NCBI RefSeq assembly: GCF_000708675.1
Contig: NZ_JELR01000002.1
Span: 1,380,228 to 1,444,227 of the forward strand
Source: Microbulbifer sp. HZ11
GTDB taxonomy: Bacteria > Pseudomonadota > Gammaproteobacteria > Pseudomonadales > Cellvibrionaceae
DNA length: 64,000 nucleotides
Reading direction: 5' to 3'
Shown here: in pieces, positions 36,096 to 48,748 of the stretch
Layout of the letters: every line of letters begins with the position of its first letter
Numbering within the stretch: the first letter of the stretch is position 1
Notes under the pieces: model-generated
Told to the model about the DNA's origin: nothing
Database searches by the model: none
What the model saw: the letters and a program-made list of their open reading frames with translations, nothing else
Made by a program: the position numbers and the translations under genes

Positions 36096-39000
36096 ATGAT
36101 TTCTTTTGGTCAATCTCAAGGCCGGTATTCCGCAGCCAAGAGCGCCGGTTTTCTGGGCGCCTTGGTAGCAGGCTTGCTGTTTTCACTTCACGCTCAAGCA
36201 ACTGATGACACCCAATCGCCGGTTCGCCAGGAAGTGTCAAAAAAAACCTACATCGTACAATTTACCGATAAACCACTGATCGCCTACGAGGGAACAATCC
36301 AGGGGCTCGCTGCCACCAAGCCACAGAACAATCGGAAAATTGATTTTTCCAGTGCCGCAGCAAAGCAGTACAAAAACTATTTACGTCAGCGAAAAAGTGA
36401 AGCGCTTTCCGCCATTGGTGGCGCACCCACACTGCACAACTACGAAGTCGCGTTTAATGGATTTGCTGCGCAGATGTCAGCAAAGCAGGCCGATCAGTTG
36501 CGCAACCGTAAGGATGTACTCGGTGTCTGGGAAGATCAGCTTATGAAACCCCAGACCAATTCAACCTATCAATATCTACGCCTCAACCACTTTCCCGGGC
36601 CCTGGTTACTCGGTGCTACAGGAGAGGATGTGGTGATCGGTGTAATTGATTCAGGGATTCACCCGGAGCACCCCAGCCTTGAAGATACGCGTACACCCAA
36701 GCGCGGGCATATGGGACGACCGATACTCTATGATGCGATTCCGGAATCCTTCACCGGGGAAGGTTGCGAGTTCGGAAACCTGGATTTCAATCCGAATGAT
36801 CTACCCTTCGACTGCAACAATAAGCTGGTGAAGGCGCAGGCCTTTTCTGAAGGTTTTCTTTCGGCAAATGTTCTGGCGGACTATGAATTTCTTTCCGCAC
36901 GGGATGCGGATGGGCACGGTACTCATACCGCAACTACCGCCGCAGGTAATTACGGTGTTGAGGGAACACTAAATGGTAAAAGTACCGGTACTCTGAGCGG
37001 GGTTGCCCCTCGTGCGCGGGTTGCGGTGTACAAAGTCTGCTGGGACGCGCCCGACCCGGATGACAGTGGCTGTTTTTCTTCCGATTCCATGGCCGCCATC
37101 GATCAGGCGGTTGCCGATGGAGTAGATGTCATCAATTATTCCGTCGGCGGTGCCAGCACCCAGTTTACCGGCCCCGATGATATCGCCTTTCTGTTCGCTG
37201 CCGATGCCGGTGTTTTCGTGGCAACTTCCGCCGGTAATGCGGGCCCCGGAAGTGAAACTATTGGCACGCCCTCCGGCGTCCCCTGGATCACCTCCGTGGC
37301 GGCCAGTGAAGACAACGAAAGCTTCGGTACTGGTGTCGAAATAGACTCTCCCACAGCACTCGCCGGTATCTTTGAAGGGTTGCAGGGGTCGGGGCCGGTA
37401 CAGCTCAGCGATAGCGGTACCATTTCCTCCTCGATCATCAACGCAGAGCCGCTGGAAGCCTGTGCCCCCCTCACTAACGCAGAGTCCATGGCGGGAAATA
37501 TCGCTCTGGTGGTACGCGGCGGCTGCGCGTTCAGTGACAAGTACAACCAGGTCGCCGCTGCCGGTGCACGTGCCATTATCGTGTATAACGACGGCACTGC
37601 GTCGGACCGTATCGATCCCATCACCATGTCGGCCCCGGACACTACGATTCCTGGCATCATGATTCGCTACCCCGATGGCGCAGTGCTTGCTGCCGCGTCT
37701 TCACCCAGCGGAACTCTAAGCCCTGAAATTCAGGTTCCCCGGAACAATCGCATCGCCGGCTTCTCCTCCCGCGGTGCCAACGCGGGCGCGCCCGATATCA
37801 TCAAACCAGACATTGCGGCACCCGGAGTGGGAATCATCGCGGGTATTTCGCCGGTGGGCTCCGGAGATATTTATGGCGCCCTCAGTGGTACCTCTATGGC
37901 AAGTCCGCATATAGCCGGTGTCATGGCGCTGCTCAAGCAGGCGCATCCGGAGTGGACCCCGGCAATGGCGCGCTCTGCCATGATGACCAGCGCACGTCAG
38001 AATTTGCGAAAGTCCTTTGGCGACGACGGTGCCGATCCCTTCGACTTGGGAGCGGGCATGGTGCAGCCGGCCAACGCGTTTTTCCCGGGCCTGGTATATG
38101 ACGCTGGTTTTTACGATTACCTGGCATTTCTCTGCGGAGCTGAATTGCAGACCCCCATCGTGCCCGCAGGCGACTGCGATTATCTCGAGGCAAGTGGCTT
38201 TTCCACGGATTCTTCGGACCTTAACCTGCCTTCGATAGGAATCGCCGAACTGGTGGGCAGCCAGACGGTGACTCGCCGGGTAACCAGCGTGGAAAAAGGT
38301 GTGCACTGGTATTGGGCGGAAGTCGATGCGCCAGCAGGTATCGACGTGGAAATCACACCGCGTATTCTGCGCTTGCGGGAAGGCGAGACTGCTACCTATC
38401 AGGTAACGTTTACCGCGACTGAGGAAGCTGCGCTTGGCGAATGGGCGTTTGGCGCCGTCAGCTGGTCACAGGGCTTCCGCAAGGTACGTAGCCCTATCGC
38501 CATTCGTCCGGTGCCCATTTCCACAGCCGCTGCGGTACGGGGTACGGGTAGTGAAGGTATCCTGTCGCTACCGCTCGCGTTTGGCTACTCCGGCACCTAT
38601 AGCGCCGCAATGAATGGACTGGTCGAAGGTATCCCTGCGGATGGTGCGGTGGATGACGGTCTCGATGACCTGATCTTCTTCGAGGTCCCGGCTGGCACCA
38701 GTTTCAGCCGCTTCGCACTGTTTGATGAAGACGTTGGCGCGGGCGATGGTTCCGACGATCTGGATCTACAGGTACTCGGTCCCGCGTCGGCCGGGTGGCC
38801 GCTGGTGGGCTCCAGCGGTACGCCAACTTCCGCGGAACAGGTGGATATGCAGAATCCGGAACCCGGTCTCTACGCCGTGTTCGTTGTGGATTACGCATCA
38901 GCGCCAGGTCCGACGCCCTACACCCTGTTTAATTTCAACCTGCAGGGTGACAGTGGCAATACACTACTCGAAGCCCCTGCCACCGCCACCGTTGGCGGTA

Positions 39001-39122
39001 CGGGCACCTTGCACCTCGAATGGATGGGACTCGGCAGCGACACCCGCGCACTCGGTCTTATAGCTCACCAGGATGGCAGTGGTGTCATAGCGACCACAGA
39101 GGTATCCATCAGTACGCGCTAA
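36096..39122 (+). CDS. Secreted S8 subtilisin-like serine protease with PA domain
   Basis: A 1008-residue exported protease. Layout: signal peptide (1-35, LHAQA), inhibitor_I9 propeptide (about 50-150, TYIVQFTDKP to VLGVWED), S8 catalytic domain, an inserted protease-associated (PA) domain (about 415-545, IALVVRGGCAFSDKYNQ), then beta-rich C-terminal domains, including an Fn3-like segment. The catalytic triad is D185 (GVIDSGIHP), H274 (DGHGTHTA) and S600 (SGTSMASPH), with oxyanion N381. The architecture is like that of cucumisin-type and marine bacterial subtilases. Start ATG 36096 gives a proper signal peptide. A strong terminator follows. Confidence 0.93.
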   Translation: MISFGQSQGRYSAAKSAGFLGALVAGLLFSLHAQATDDTQSPVRQEVSKKTYIVQFTDKPLIAYEGTIQGLAATKPQNNRKIDFSSAAAKQYKNYLRQRKSEALSAIGGAPTLHNYEVAFNGFAAQMSAKQADQLRNRKDVLGVWEDQLMKPQTNSTYQYLRLNHFPGPWLLGATGEDVVIGVIDSGIHPEHPSLEDTRTPKRGHMGRPILYDAIPESFTGEGCEFGNLDFNPNDLPFDCNNKLVKAQAFSEGFLSANVLADYEFLSARDADGHGTHTATTAAGNYGVEGTLNGKSTGTLSGVAPRARVAVYKVCWDAPDPDDSGCFSSDSMAAIDQAVADGVDVINYSVGGASTQFTGPDDIAFLFAADAGVFVATSAGNAGPGSETIGTPSGVPWITSVAASEDNESFGTGVEIDSPTALAGIFEGLQGSGPVQLSDSGTISSSIINAEPLEACAPLTNAESMAGNIALVVRGGCAFSDKYNQVAAAGARAIIVYNDGTASDRIDPITMSAPDTTIPGIMIRYPDGAVLAAASSPSGTLSPEIQVPRNNRIAGFSSRGANAGAPDIIKPDIAAPGVGIIAGISPVGSGDIYGALSGTSMASPHIAGVMALLKQAHPEWTPAMARSAMMTSARQNLRKSFGDDGADPFDLGAGMVQPANAFFPGLVYDAGFYDYLAFLCGAELQTPIVPAGDCDYLEASGFSTDSSDLNLPSIGIAELVGSQTVTRRVTSVEKGVHWYWAEVDAPAGIDVEITPRILRLREGETATYQVTFTATEEAALGEWAFGAVSWSQGFRKVRSPIAIRPVPISTAAAVRGTGSEGILSLPLAFGYSGTYSAAMNGLVEGIPADGAVDDGLDDLIFFEVPAGTSFSRFALFDEDVGAGDGSDDLDLQVLGPASAGWPLVGSSGTPTSAEQVDMQNPEPGLYAVFVVDYASAPGPTPYTLFNFNLQGDSGNTLLEAPATATVGGTGTLHLEWMGLGSDTRALGLIAHQDGSGVIATTEVSISTR

Positions 39123-39157
39123 GGGGCTGTCTGAACACCACCTGGAAAAAAGCACCC

Positions 39158-39199
39158 GCCCGGCGCCGGAGAATGTAACGGTTGCCGGGCTTTTTTTTT
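39158..39199 (+). terminator. Rho-independent terminator of the S8 protease
   Basis: GCCCGGC (39158-39164) pairs with GCCGGGC (39184-39190), directly followed by nine T (39191-39199), 36 bases after the protease stop. Confidence 0.85.
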
Positions 39200-39319
39200 G
39201 CCCAGGGGTTTCCGCCGTTTCGCTATGGTTAGTGGGTGTATCACGGCAGATTATTTATGCTTGTAATCTGCCCATCACAATCAAACAATGGCGCCCCCCA
39301 GACGAAGCGGAGTTATCCC

Positions 39320-40507
39320 GTGCAACAACTCATTCTCAACCCCCGCGCCGAGCGCCGATTAAAATTGGGCCACCTGTGGATCTACAGCAATGAAGTGGAC
39401 ACCAAGCGCAGTCCGCTCAAAGGAATCCAGCCGGGTAGTCAGTGTGAAATTCTAGAAAGCAACGGTAAAAGCCTGGGGTTTGCGCTGGTAAACCCAAATC
39501 AGCTCATTTGCGCAAGGCTGGTATCCCGCAAGGGACCATTTACTCCCAAGCAGTTGAAGCGTCGCCTCGAGAATGCCCTCGCACTGCGCGAGCGCTACTA
39601 CCCTCACCCCAGCTACCGGTTGGTCTACGGAGATTCCGACGGCCTGCCCGGTCTGGTGGTCGACCGTTTTGGTGAATACCTGGTGGTCCAGGTCAGTAGC
39701 TGGGGAATGGAAACTCTGATTCAGGATATTGTCGAAGCGCTGACCACGCTGGTGAAGCCTGCCGGTATTTTGCTGCGCAATGACCACCAGGGGCGTAAGG
39801 TGGAAGAATTGCCGGATCTCTGTGAAGTGGCCTTCGGTGAAGTACCACAGATGGTGCCGTTCGAGGAAAACGGCGTGTCACTGCTGGCACCGGTTTACCA
39901 GGGGCAGAAAACCGGTTGGTTCTACGATCATCGGGACAACCGCGCGCGACTGAATCAGTGGGTCAAGGGGCAGCGGGTGTTAGATCTATTCTCCTACGCT
40001 GGAGGCTGGGGTGTGCAAGCGCTTGCTCACGGCGCCAGTGAGGTCACCTGCGTGGATGCTTCGGACCAAGCGCTGGATTGGTGTGAGGAGAACGCAGCAC
40101 TGAACAATCGCAAGGGCGACCTGATCACCATTCAGGGCAAGGCCATCGATGCGATGAAAGAGCTGATCGCCAGCGGCGAGCGTTACGACGCCATCGTTCT
40201 GGATCCGCCGGCCTTTATCAAGCGCCGCAAGGATCAAAAGTCCGGTGAGGCGGCCTATCGCCATATTAATGAGCTGGCGTTGCGCTTGCTGGAAAAGAAC
40301 GGCCTGCTGGTGAGCGCATCCTGCTCAATGCACCTTGAGTCCGATACGCTACTGGAAATTTTGCGTGGCGCGGGACGCCACCTGGACAAGAACATCAGTA
40401 TTATCGGCAGTGGCGGACAAGGTGCGGATCACCCCGTCCACCCCGCCATTCCTGAAACCCGCTATCTGAAGGCGCATTTCGTGCACCTGACTGGTACCAC
40501 CCAGTAA
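39320..40507 (+). CDS. rlmI: 23S rRNA (cytosine1962-C5)-methyltransferase, RlmI type
   Basis: A 395-residue protein, the usual RlmI length. It has an N-terminal PUA-like domain (LILNPRAERRLKLGHLWIYS), a central domain and a C-terminal SAM domain with LDLFSYAGGWGVQALA and LDPPAFIKRRKDQ and a Cys in SASCSMHLE. Start: GTG at 39320, seven bases after GGAG; the frame extends upstream to 39236 without a start signal. It converges with the TonB receptor, with repeat copy D between them. Confidence 0.92.
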   Translation: MQQLILNPRAERRLKLGHLWIYSNEVDTKRSPLKGIQPGSQCEILESNGKSLGFALVNPNQLICARLVSRKGPFTPKQLKRRLENALALRERYYPHPSYRLVYGDSDGLPGLVVDRFGEYLVVQVSSWGMETLIQDIVEALTTLVKPAGILLRNDHQGRKVEELPDLCEVAFGEVPQMVPFEENGVSLLAPVYQGQKTGWFYDHRDNRARLNQWVKGQRVLDLFSYAGGWGVQALAHGASEVTCVDASDQALDWCEENAALNNRKGDLITIQGKAIDAMKELIASGERYDAIVLDPPAFIKRRKDQKSGEAAYRHINELALRLLEKNGLLVSASCSMHLESDTLLEILRGAGRHLDKNISIIGSGGQGADHPVHPAIPETRYLKAHFVHLTGTTQ

Positions 40508-40554
40508 AAACCCCGGCAACTGCCTAATACTGATCACTTAAGTAATTCTGTGGC

Positions 40555-40668
40555 GGCGCCGCTACCGGGTGCGGTCATGTGAGACACGCCGTAAACCCAT
40601 CCCTGGGGGCTCTGCACCGCCATCCCTGGCGGTGAAGGTCTCACAAGACCGCGCCCGGTATCGTCACC
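40555..40668 (-). repeat. Twin-hairpin intergenic repeat, copy D
   Basis: The closing stem pairs 40565-40585 with 40638-40658 (19 canonical pairs of 21, one wobble). On the minus strand, hairpin 1 is CACCGCC-AGGGAT-GGCGGTG (40615-40634) and hairpin 2 is CCC-AGGGAT-GGG (40596-40607), followed by the linker GGGTTTACGGCGTGTCTC. Its stem 1 sequence is unrelated to copies A/B, but the loop is identical. It would be in the 3' region of the TonB receptor mRNA. Confidence 0.87.
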
Positions 40669-40739
40669 TTCGCCTTCAGCTACATTAAGTGGACATCATT
40701 GGGCAAGTGCCGGGTTTTTACGCACTATCCGATGATCGA

Positions 40740-42926
40740 TCAGAAGCGATAACTCACTCCCAGGGACGCGGTGCGAGGGCGGTTGACGCGCGCGCCATCC
40801 GGTGCGCGGTTGATAATGGCCTGCTTGTCCAGCAGGTTGTCCACCTTGAGGTAGCCTGCAAGATCGCTGCTGAAGTCGTAGTGCGCGGCGGCGTCCAGCA
40901 CCCACAAAGATTCGGTGACATCGAACCGGTCCGTATCACCGCGGTTGCAGTAGTTACTGACGCACATATCATCCTGATATGCGGCTGTCAGGTTGATCCG
41001 CCACGCGGCGCCACTGTCGACACCGGTAGTCAGGGCAAACACATTTTCCGGGAGATAGGTAAAGTTGTCCCCTGCCGCCAAGCCGTCTTCGCCATTGGAG
41101 CTGATGTACTCCAGGCTATCTTTACTGATTTCGGCGTCGGTGAAGGTGTAGCTCGCCTGCAGTGGAATCAGCCAACCGTTTGTCATTTGCCACTCGCTAC
41201 TGACGCTGGCTTCCAACCCGCGGATTTCCGATTCACCGAGCGCATAGTTTCCGCTGTCCTGGCCGTTGGCGCAGGGCTGGGCGACGGAACAGTTCTGCAC
41301 TGTGCTCTCATAATCGCTGTAGAAGGCGATCATTTCCAGTTGCAGGTCGCCGCTGTGGACACGGAAGCCGCCCTCATAGTTTGTGGACAGGTCACCCGCT
41401 TCACCCTCGGAGGAACCGCTGCCCGGAGGTGCAAAGCCACGGTGAACACCCGCCAGCAGTGTCACCGTTTCGTTTATCGAGTAGGTCACACCCAGTCCCG
41501 GCAGCCACTCGCTCAGGGAGTTGGCGCGGCTGCTGCCCTCTTCCGTGCGCTCATTGTTCTCGAAACGCTGTTGGCGGGTTTCCATGTCTTCATAGCGCAG
41601 CGCGGCAGTCACCGCCAGCGCACTGGTCAACTGTATCTGATCGTACACGAACAGTGACGTGGCTTCGGCTTTGCCGACGCGGTTATTGCTGGCACTGGGA
41701 TCCGTAATGCCCTGAAACACCAGCGCACCATCGATCTGGCTATAGTTTTCCACCGGCTGGAAGCGGTCCACATCGTCGTAGTGGTCACGAACCCCGAATT
41801 CCAGGTCATGCTCGATACTGCCGGTATCCAAGCGTAAGTTAGCGCTCACCTGCACACCACGAGAGACATAGGTGCGATCGTTGTGTTTGATACCGACATC
41901 TGCGTAGTCGAGGGTGCCATCCAGAACAGCCTGAGCATCCCCATCGCCAGCATTTGCCGCATCGATCAGGCTTCCAAGGCTCACCTTGAACCAGTCGCGC
42001 TTGAACTTGTTGTAGTAGGCCTGAGTGCTCAGGCTGAAGTCGTCACCTAGCGCAATTGTGTGATTCAGCTGCACCGTGCTGTGGCGGTTTTCCATTTCGT
42101 CTAGAGCGCTGATGCCGTAACGACGATTGGGGTCTTCTGCGAGATCCGAGTCAGTGAGGCCCAAATAACTCATGCCGGACTCTTCTTCGGAGTACTGCAG
42201 CTTGATATCCAATTGCTGGGCGAAGCTGGCACCCTCCGCGGAATTCAGCCGCCCCTTGATCAGATAATCTTCTTTGGCGATGTCGGCGCTACCAGCACGG
42301 TCTATATCGCGGAAGCCATCGGCCTGCTGTTGGTGGGTTTCAATCAGCCACCCGCTGGTTTCGCTGCCGGCGCCATAATAAGTATGCAGACGGTTTTCGC
42401 CATACTGGCCAGCTTCCAGCTGCACCTTACCCGCACTCCCTTCGGGGATCTGGGTACTCAGCATGTTGACAGCGCCACCTACGCTGAAAGGGCCGTACTT
42501 CAGAGTGCCTGGACCTTTGAGCACCTCGATCGCCTGCAGGCGACCGGCAGTGGGAAAATAGTAGGCTTCGGGGGCGGAGTAAGGTGCAGGGGCAACCAGT
42601 ACACCATCCTCCAGTAGGGAGATCTTTCCGGAACGCTCACCAAAAGCACCCCGGATACCGATATTCGGGCGCAGTCCGTAGCCGTCTTCTTCCCGCAGGT
42701 ATACCCCCGGTACATTGCGCATCATGCGGTTGATGTCCACAAACTCGAACTTTTCCAGGTCTTCGTCGCTTACCAGGTGAGCAGACCCCGGCAATCGGTT
42801 CAGTTGTTCACCGTTGCCCAGTACGGAAATTGTTTCCAGCGGCTGGTAGTCGTCAGCGGCGAATCCCTGGTTGCTCAAGGTCGCACACAGCGCAAGGGTC
42901 AGTGGGGTGAGGTAAAAACGGGCCAT
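40740..42926 (-). CDS. TonB-dependent outer-membrane receptor (FecA-like, probably ferric siderophore)
   Basis: A 728-residue outer-membrane beta-barrel with signal peptide (1-23, GFA|A), probable TonB box near residues 31-37 (ETISVLG), plug domain (about 40-150, PNIGIRGAFGERSGKISLLEDG; quoted in part), and barrel ending in the aromatic terminal LGVSYRF. The plug motif is similar to FecA/ferric-siderophore receptors. AAGGAG precedes the ATG. A Fur-box-like sequence lies about 38 bases upstream, so iron-repressed expression is likely. The ligand is not identified. Confidence 0.9.
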   Translation of the reverse strand: MARFYLTPLTLALCATLSNQGFAADDYQPLETISVLGNGEQLNRLPGSAHLVSDEDLEKFEFVDINRMMRNVPGVYLREEDGYGLRPNIGIRGAFGERSGKISLLEDGVLVAPAPYSAPEAYYFPTAGRLQAIEVLKGPGTLKYGPFSVGGAVNMLSTQIPEGSAGKVQLEAGQYGENRLHTYYGAGSETSGWLIETHQQQADGFRDIDRAGSADIAKEDYLIKGRLNSAEGASFAQQLDIKLQYSEEESGMSYLGLTDSDLAEDPNRRYGISALDEMENRHSTVQLNHTIALGDDFSLSTQAYYNKFKRDWFKVSLGSLIDAANAGDGDAQAVLDGTLDYADVGIKHNDRTYVSRGVQVSANLRLDTGSIEHDLEFGVRDHYDDVDRFQPVENYSQIDGALVFQGITDPSASNNRVGKAEATSLFVYDQIQLTSALAVTAALRYEDMETRQQRFENNERTEEGSSRANSLSEWLPGLGVTYSINETVTLLAGVHRGFAPPGSGSSEGEAGDLSTNYEGGFRVHSGDLQLEMIAFYSDYESTVQNCSVAQPCANGQDSGNYALGESEIRGLEASVSSEWQMTNGWLIPLQASYTFTDAEISKDSLEYISSNGEDGLAAGDNFTYLPENVFALTTGVDSGAAWRINLTAAYQDDMCVSNYCNRGDTDRFDVTESLWVLDAAAHYDFSSDLAGYLKVDNLLDKQAIINRAPDGARVNRPRTASLGVSYRF

Positions 42927-42963
42927 TGGCTCTCCTTAGTCCAGATCTCTCATCAATATTATT

Positions 42964-42978
42964 AATGAGAACGATTAT
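42964..42978 (-). promoter_or_regulatory. Fur-box-like operator upstream of the TonB receptor
   Basis: AATGAGAACGATTAT matches the 15-base core of the Fur consensus at 12 positions. It lies 38 bases upstream of the receptor start in an AT-rich stretch. Confidence 0.65.
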
Positions 42979-43117
42979 ATTTATTTAACAAAATATTGTC
43001 ATCAAGGACCTGGACTTTTACTTATACATGTGTCCAAGAAAAGCTGGCGACATTTTGGGGCACCGAGCAATCAGACTACTATGGGCCGTTACACCCCTGT
43101 TTGACATGGGAGAGCTT

Positions 43118-43588
43118 ATGCTGAGACCGATACAGGAATCGGATATCGAGCGTCTGCTGCAACTCTGGCTCCACTTGGCCTGCAGTAGTCACCCGAGCCT
43201 GCCGGTAAGCTACTGGGCTGATACGGGCCGCGCCATGCGGCGCAAACTCAAAGAACAATGCCGGTTCGGCGCGCCCTCAGATCTTGGGACGAGCAGCCAC
43301 TGGGTCTATACCCGCCCCGGGAGCGAAACACCCGAGGGCCTGGTCACAATCACACAGAACCGCCAGGTGGATACGATTTTCGTATCTCCAGGGGAGCAGG
43401 GGCACGGAGTCGGCAGCGAACTGATGGCGCAGGCCAAGTTCGGCCGTATTCAGCTGGAAACCCGGGTGTTGGAGGAAAATCTGCGCGGCCGCTATTTTTT
43501 ACAGCAGCATGGCTTCAGCGAGGCGGAACGCATGTTCAATACCGCCGCCAATCAGGATGAAATCACCATGCACTGCCGGGTGGCCTGA
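43118..43588 (+). CDS. GNAT-family acetyltransferase
   Basis: A 156-residue GCN5-related N-acetyltransferase (YjaB-like in length). The N-terminus MLRPIQESDIERLLQLWL is a standard first strand/helix, and the acetyl-CoA segment is FVSPGEQGHGVGSELMAQA (Q/R-x-x-G-x-G type). Start ATG 43118 follows GGGAG with good spacing; the open frame continues upstream to 43028 without a start signal. Substrate unknown. It converges with gyrB. Confidence 0.85.
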   Translation: MLRPIQESDIERLLQLWLHLACSSHPSLPVSYWADTGRAMRRKLKEQCRFGAPSDLGTSSHWVYTRPGSETPEGLVTITQNRQVDTIFVSPGEQGHGVGSELMAQAKFGRIQLETRVLEENLRGRYFLQQHGFSEAERMFNTAANQDEITMHCRVA

Positions 43589-43628
43589 GTGGCTTTGGTG
43601 TTTCTTGATACACATCTAGATACGAAAG

Positions 43629-43668
43629 AGCCCGCGCGATATTACCTTTGGGGTGTATCGGGCGGGCT
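43629..43668 (-). terminator. Stem-loop between the GNAT gene and gyrB
   Basis: AGCCCGCGCGATA pairs with TATCGGGCGGGCT with one mismatch; the minus-strand 3' side is followed by CTTTCG. It lies between converging genes and may terminate gyrB transcription, and possibly the GNAT mRNA too. Confidence 0.6.
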
Positions 43669-43688
43669 TACGATTAGTGAGGGCGGAC

Positions 43689-47359
<3,671 letters not shown>

Positions 47360-47445
47360 GGGGTTACCCCCACTGAGCAAGCGACAACTGCCCTCCTCAA
47401 GGGCAAACCACGGAAACAGAAAAACGCCAAAGACACGCAAATACG

Positions 47446-47480
47446 AAAAGACCGCCCTCCGAAATGGAGGGCGGTCTTTA
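47446..47480 (-). terminator. Stem-loop terminator between dnaN and recF
   Basis: AAAGACCGCCCTCC-GAAAT-GGAGGGCGGTCTTT is a near-symmetric 14-bp stem with T-rich ends on both strands. It lies 62 bases downstream of dnaN and about 87 bases upstream of the recF start. Confidence 0.8.
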
Positions 47481-47541
47481 TCTGAAACACTCTAAAATGG
47501 CTCAAGCCTTGCACACGCTATCTGGCGCTCCCACCGGCGCC

Positions 47542-48651
47542 TCAAAGCCGCATTGGCATAATCACGTACACCGCATCACCCTGCTCAGGCTGCTGCAACA
47601 GTGCGCTACTGTTCGCATCCCCCAGGCCGATACGAATCTGATCACTGTGGATGGCACCGGTCACATCCAGAAGATAACCCACGTTAAAGCCGATCTCGAG
47701 CGGATCACCGTGGTAATCCACCATCAACTGCTCTTCCGCCTCTTCCTGCTCAGGGTTGTTCGCGACAATCTGTAACAACCCCTCGGACAATTGCAGACGC
47801 ACACCGCGGTACTTCTCATTGGAGAGAATCGCGGCGCGCTGGAAAGCCTGGCGCAGCGCAAGGCGATCGGCAAATACTTCATTACCGGTACCACGCGGCA
47901 ACACGCGCTCGTAATCGGGAAACTTACCGTCCACGAGTTTGGAAGTGAACGTGAACTGGCCGCAAACAACACGAATATGGTTGTTGCCAAGCACAACGTC
48001 GGCACTGGCATCCGTATCCTCAAGGAGACGCGCCAATTCCAGAACACCCTTGCGCGGCACGATGGCCTGTACCGGAGCATCCACATTCAGACCGGGCGCA
48101 TCGCGATCACAAAGCGCCAGACGATGGCCATCGGTGGCTACCGCACGCAGCTGCTGAGGGCGGCATTCGAGCAGTAAACCGTTCAGGTAATAACGCACAT
48201 CCTGCTGTGCCATGGCAAAACCGGTGGCATCAATCAAACGGCGAATCTCACGCTGCGAAATGGAGAAACGGCTCTGGGCGGTGGTCTCTTCCTGATTGGG
48301 GAAATCACTGGCCGGCAGCGTCGACAGCTGATAACGACTGCGCCCACTGCGCAACACGAGCCGCTCCCCATCGCGCTCAAACTTCAACTCGGAACCGTCG
48401 GGCAGGGAACGACAGATATCCAGCAGCTTGCGCGCCGGCACCGTAACCTCGCCTTCCAGTTCTGCGGGTTGCTCAAGCTGCAGGCGTCCGACAATTTCCA
48501 CCTCCAGATCGGTACCGGTCAGCGACAATTCCTGTCCCTGCAGCTGCATCAGAACATTAGCCAGCACGGGCAATGTCTGGCGCTTTTCAACCACGCCGGC
48601 AACCAGCTGTAAGGGTTTTACCAGGGCATCACGGCTTACGCTGAATTTCAT
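47542..48651 (-). CDS. dnaN: DNA polymerase III beta sliding clamp
   Basis: A 369-residue ring-forming processivity clamp. Typical segments: MKFSVSRDALVKPLQLVAGV, RQTLPVLANVLMQ, FTSKLVDGKFPDYERVLP and the C-terminal MPMRL. It follows dnaA by 97 bases on the same strand, the standard dnaA-dnaN order, and is separated from recF by a terminator. Confidence 0.98.
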   Translation of the reverse strand: MKFSVSRDALVKPLQLVAGVVEKRQTLPVLANVLMQLQGQELSLTGTDLEVEIVGRLQLEQPAELEGEVTVPARKLLDICRSLPDGSELKFERDGERLVLRSGRSRYQLSTLPASDFPNQEETTAQSRFSISQREIRRLIDATGFAMAQQDVRYYLNGLLLECRPQQLRAVATDGHRLALCDRDAPGLNVDAPVQAIVPRKGVLELARLLEDTDASADVVLGNNHIRVVCGQFTFTSKLVDGKFPDYERVLPRGTGNEVFADRLALRQAFQRAAILSNEKYRGVRLQLSEGLLQIVANNPEQEEAEEQLMVDYHGDPLEIGFNVGYLLDVTGAIHSDQIRIGLGDANSSALLQQPEQGDAVYVIMPMRL

Positions 48652-48748
48652 ATATATCGCCTTGATCTACGTTAGGTCATTCTTGTTGTGACGCGGTTGC
48701 TACGTCGGACACCCGCGAAAAATCATTAAATATCAATACGTTAGAGTA

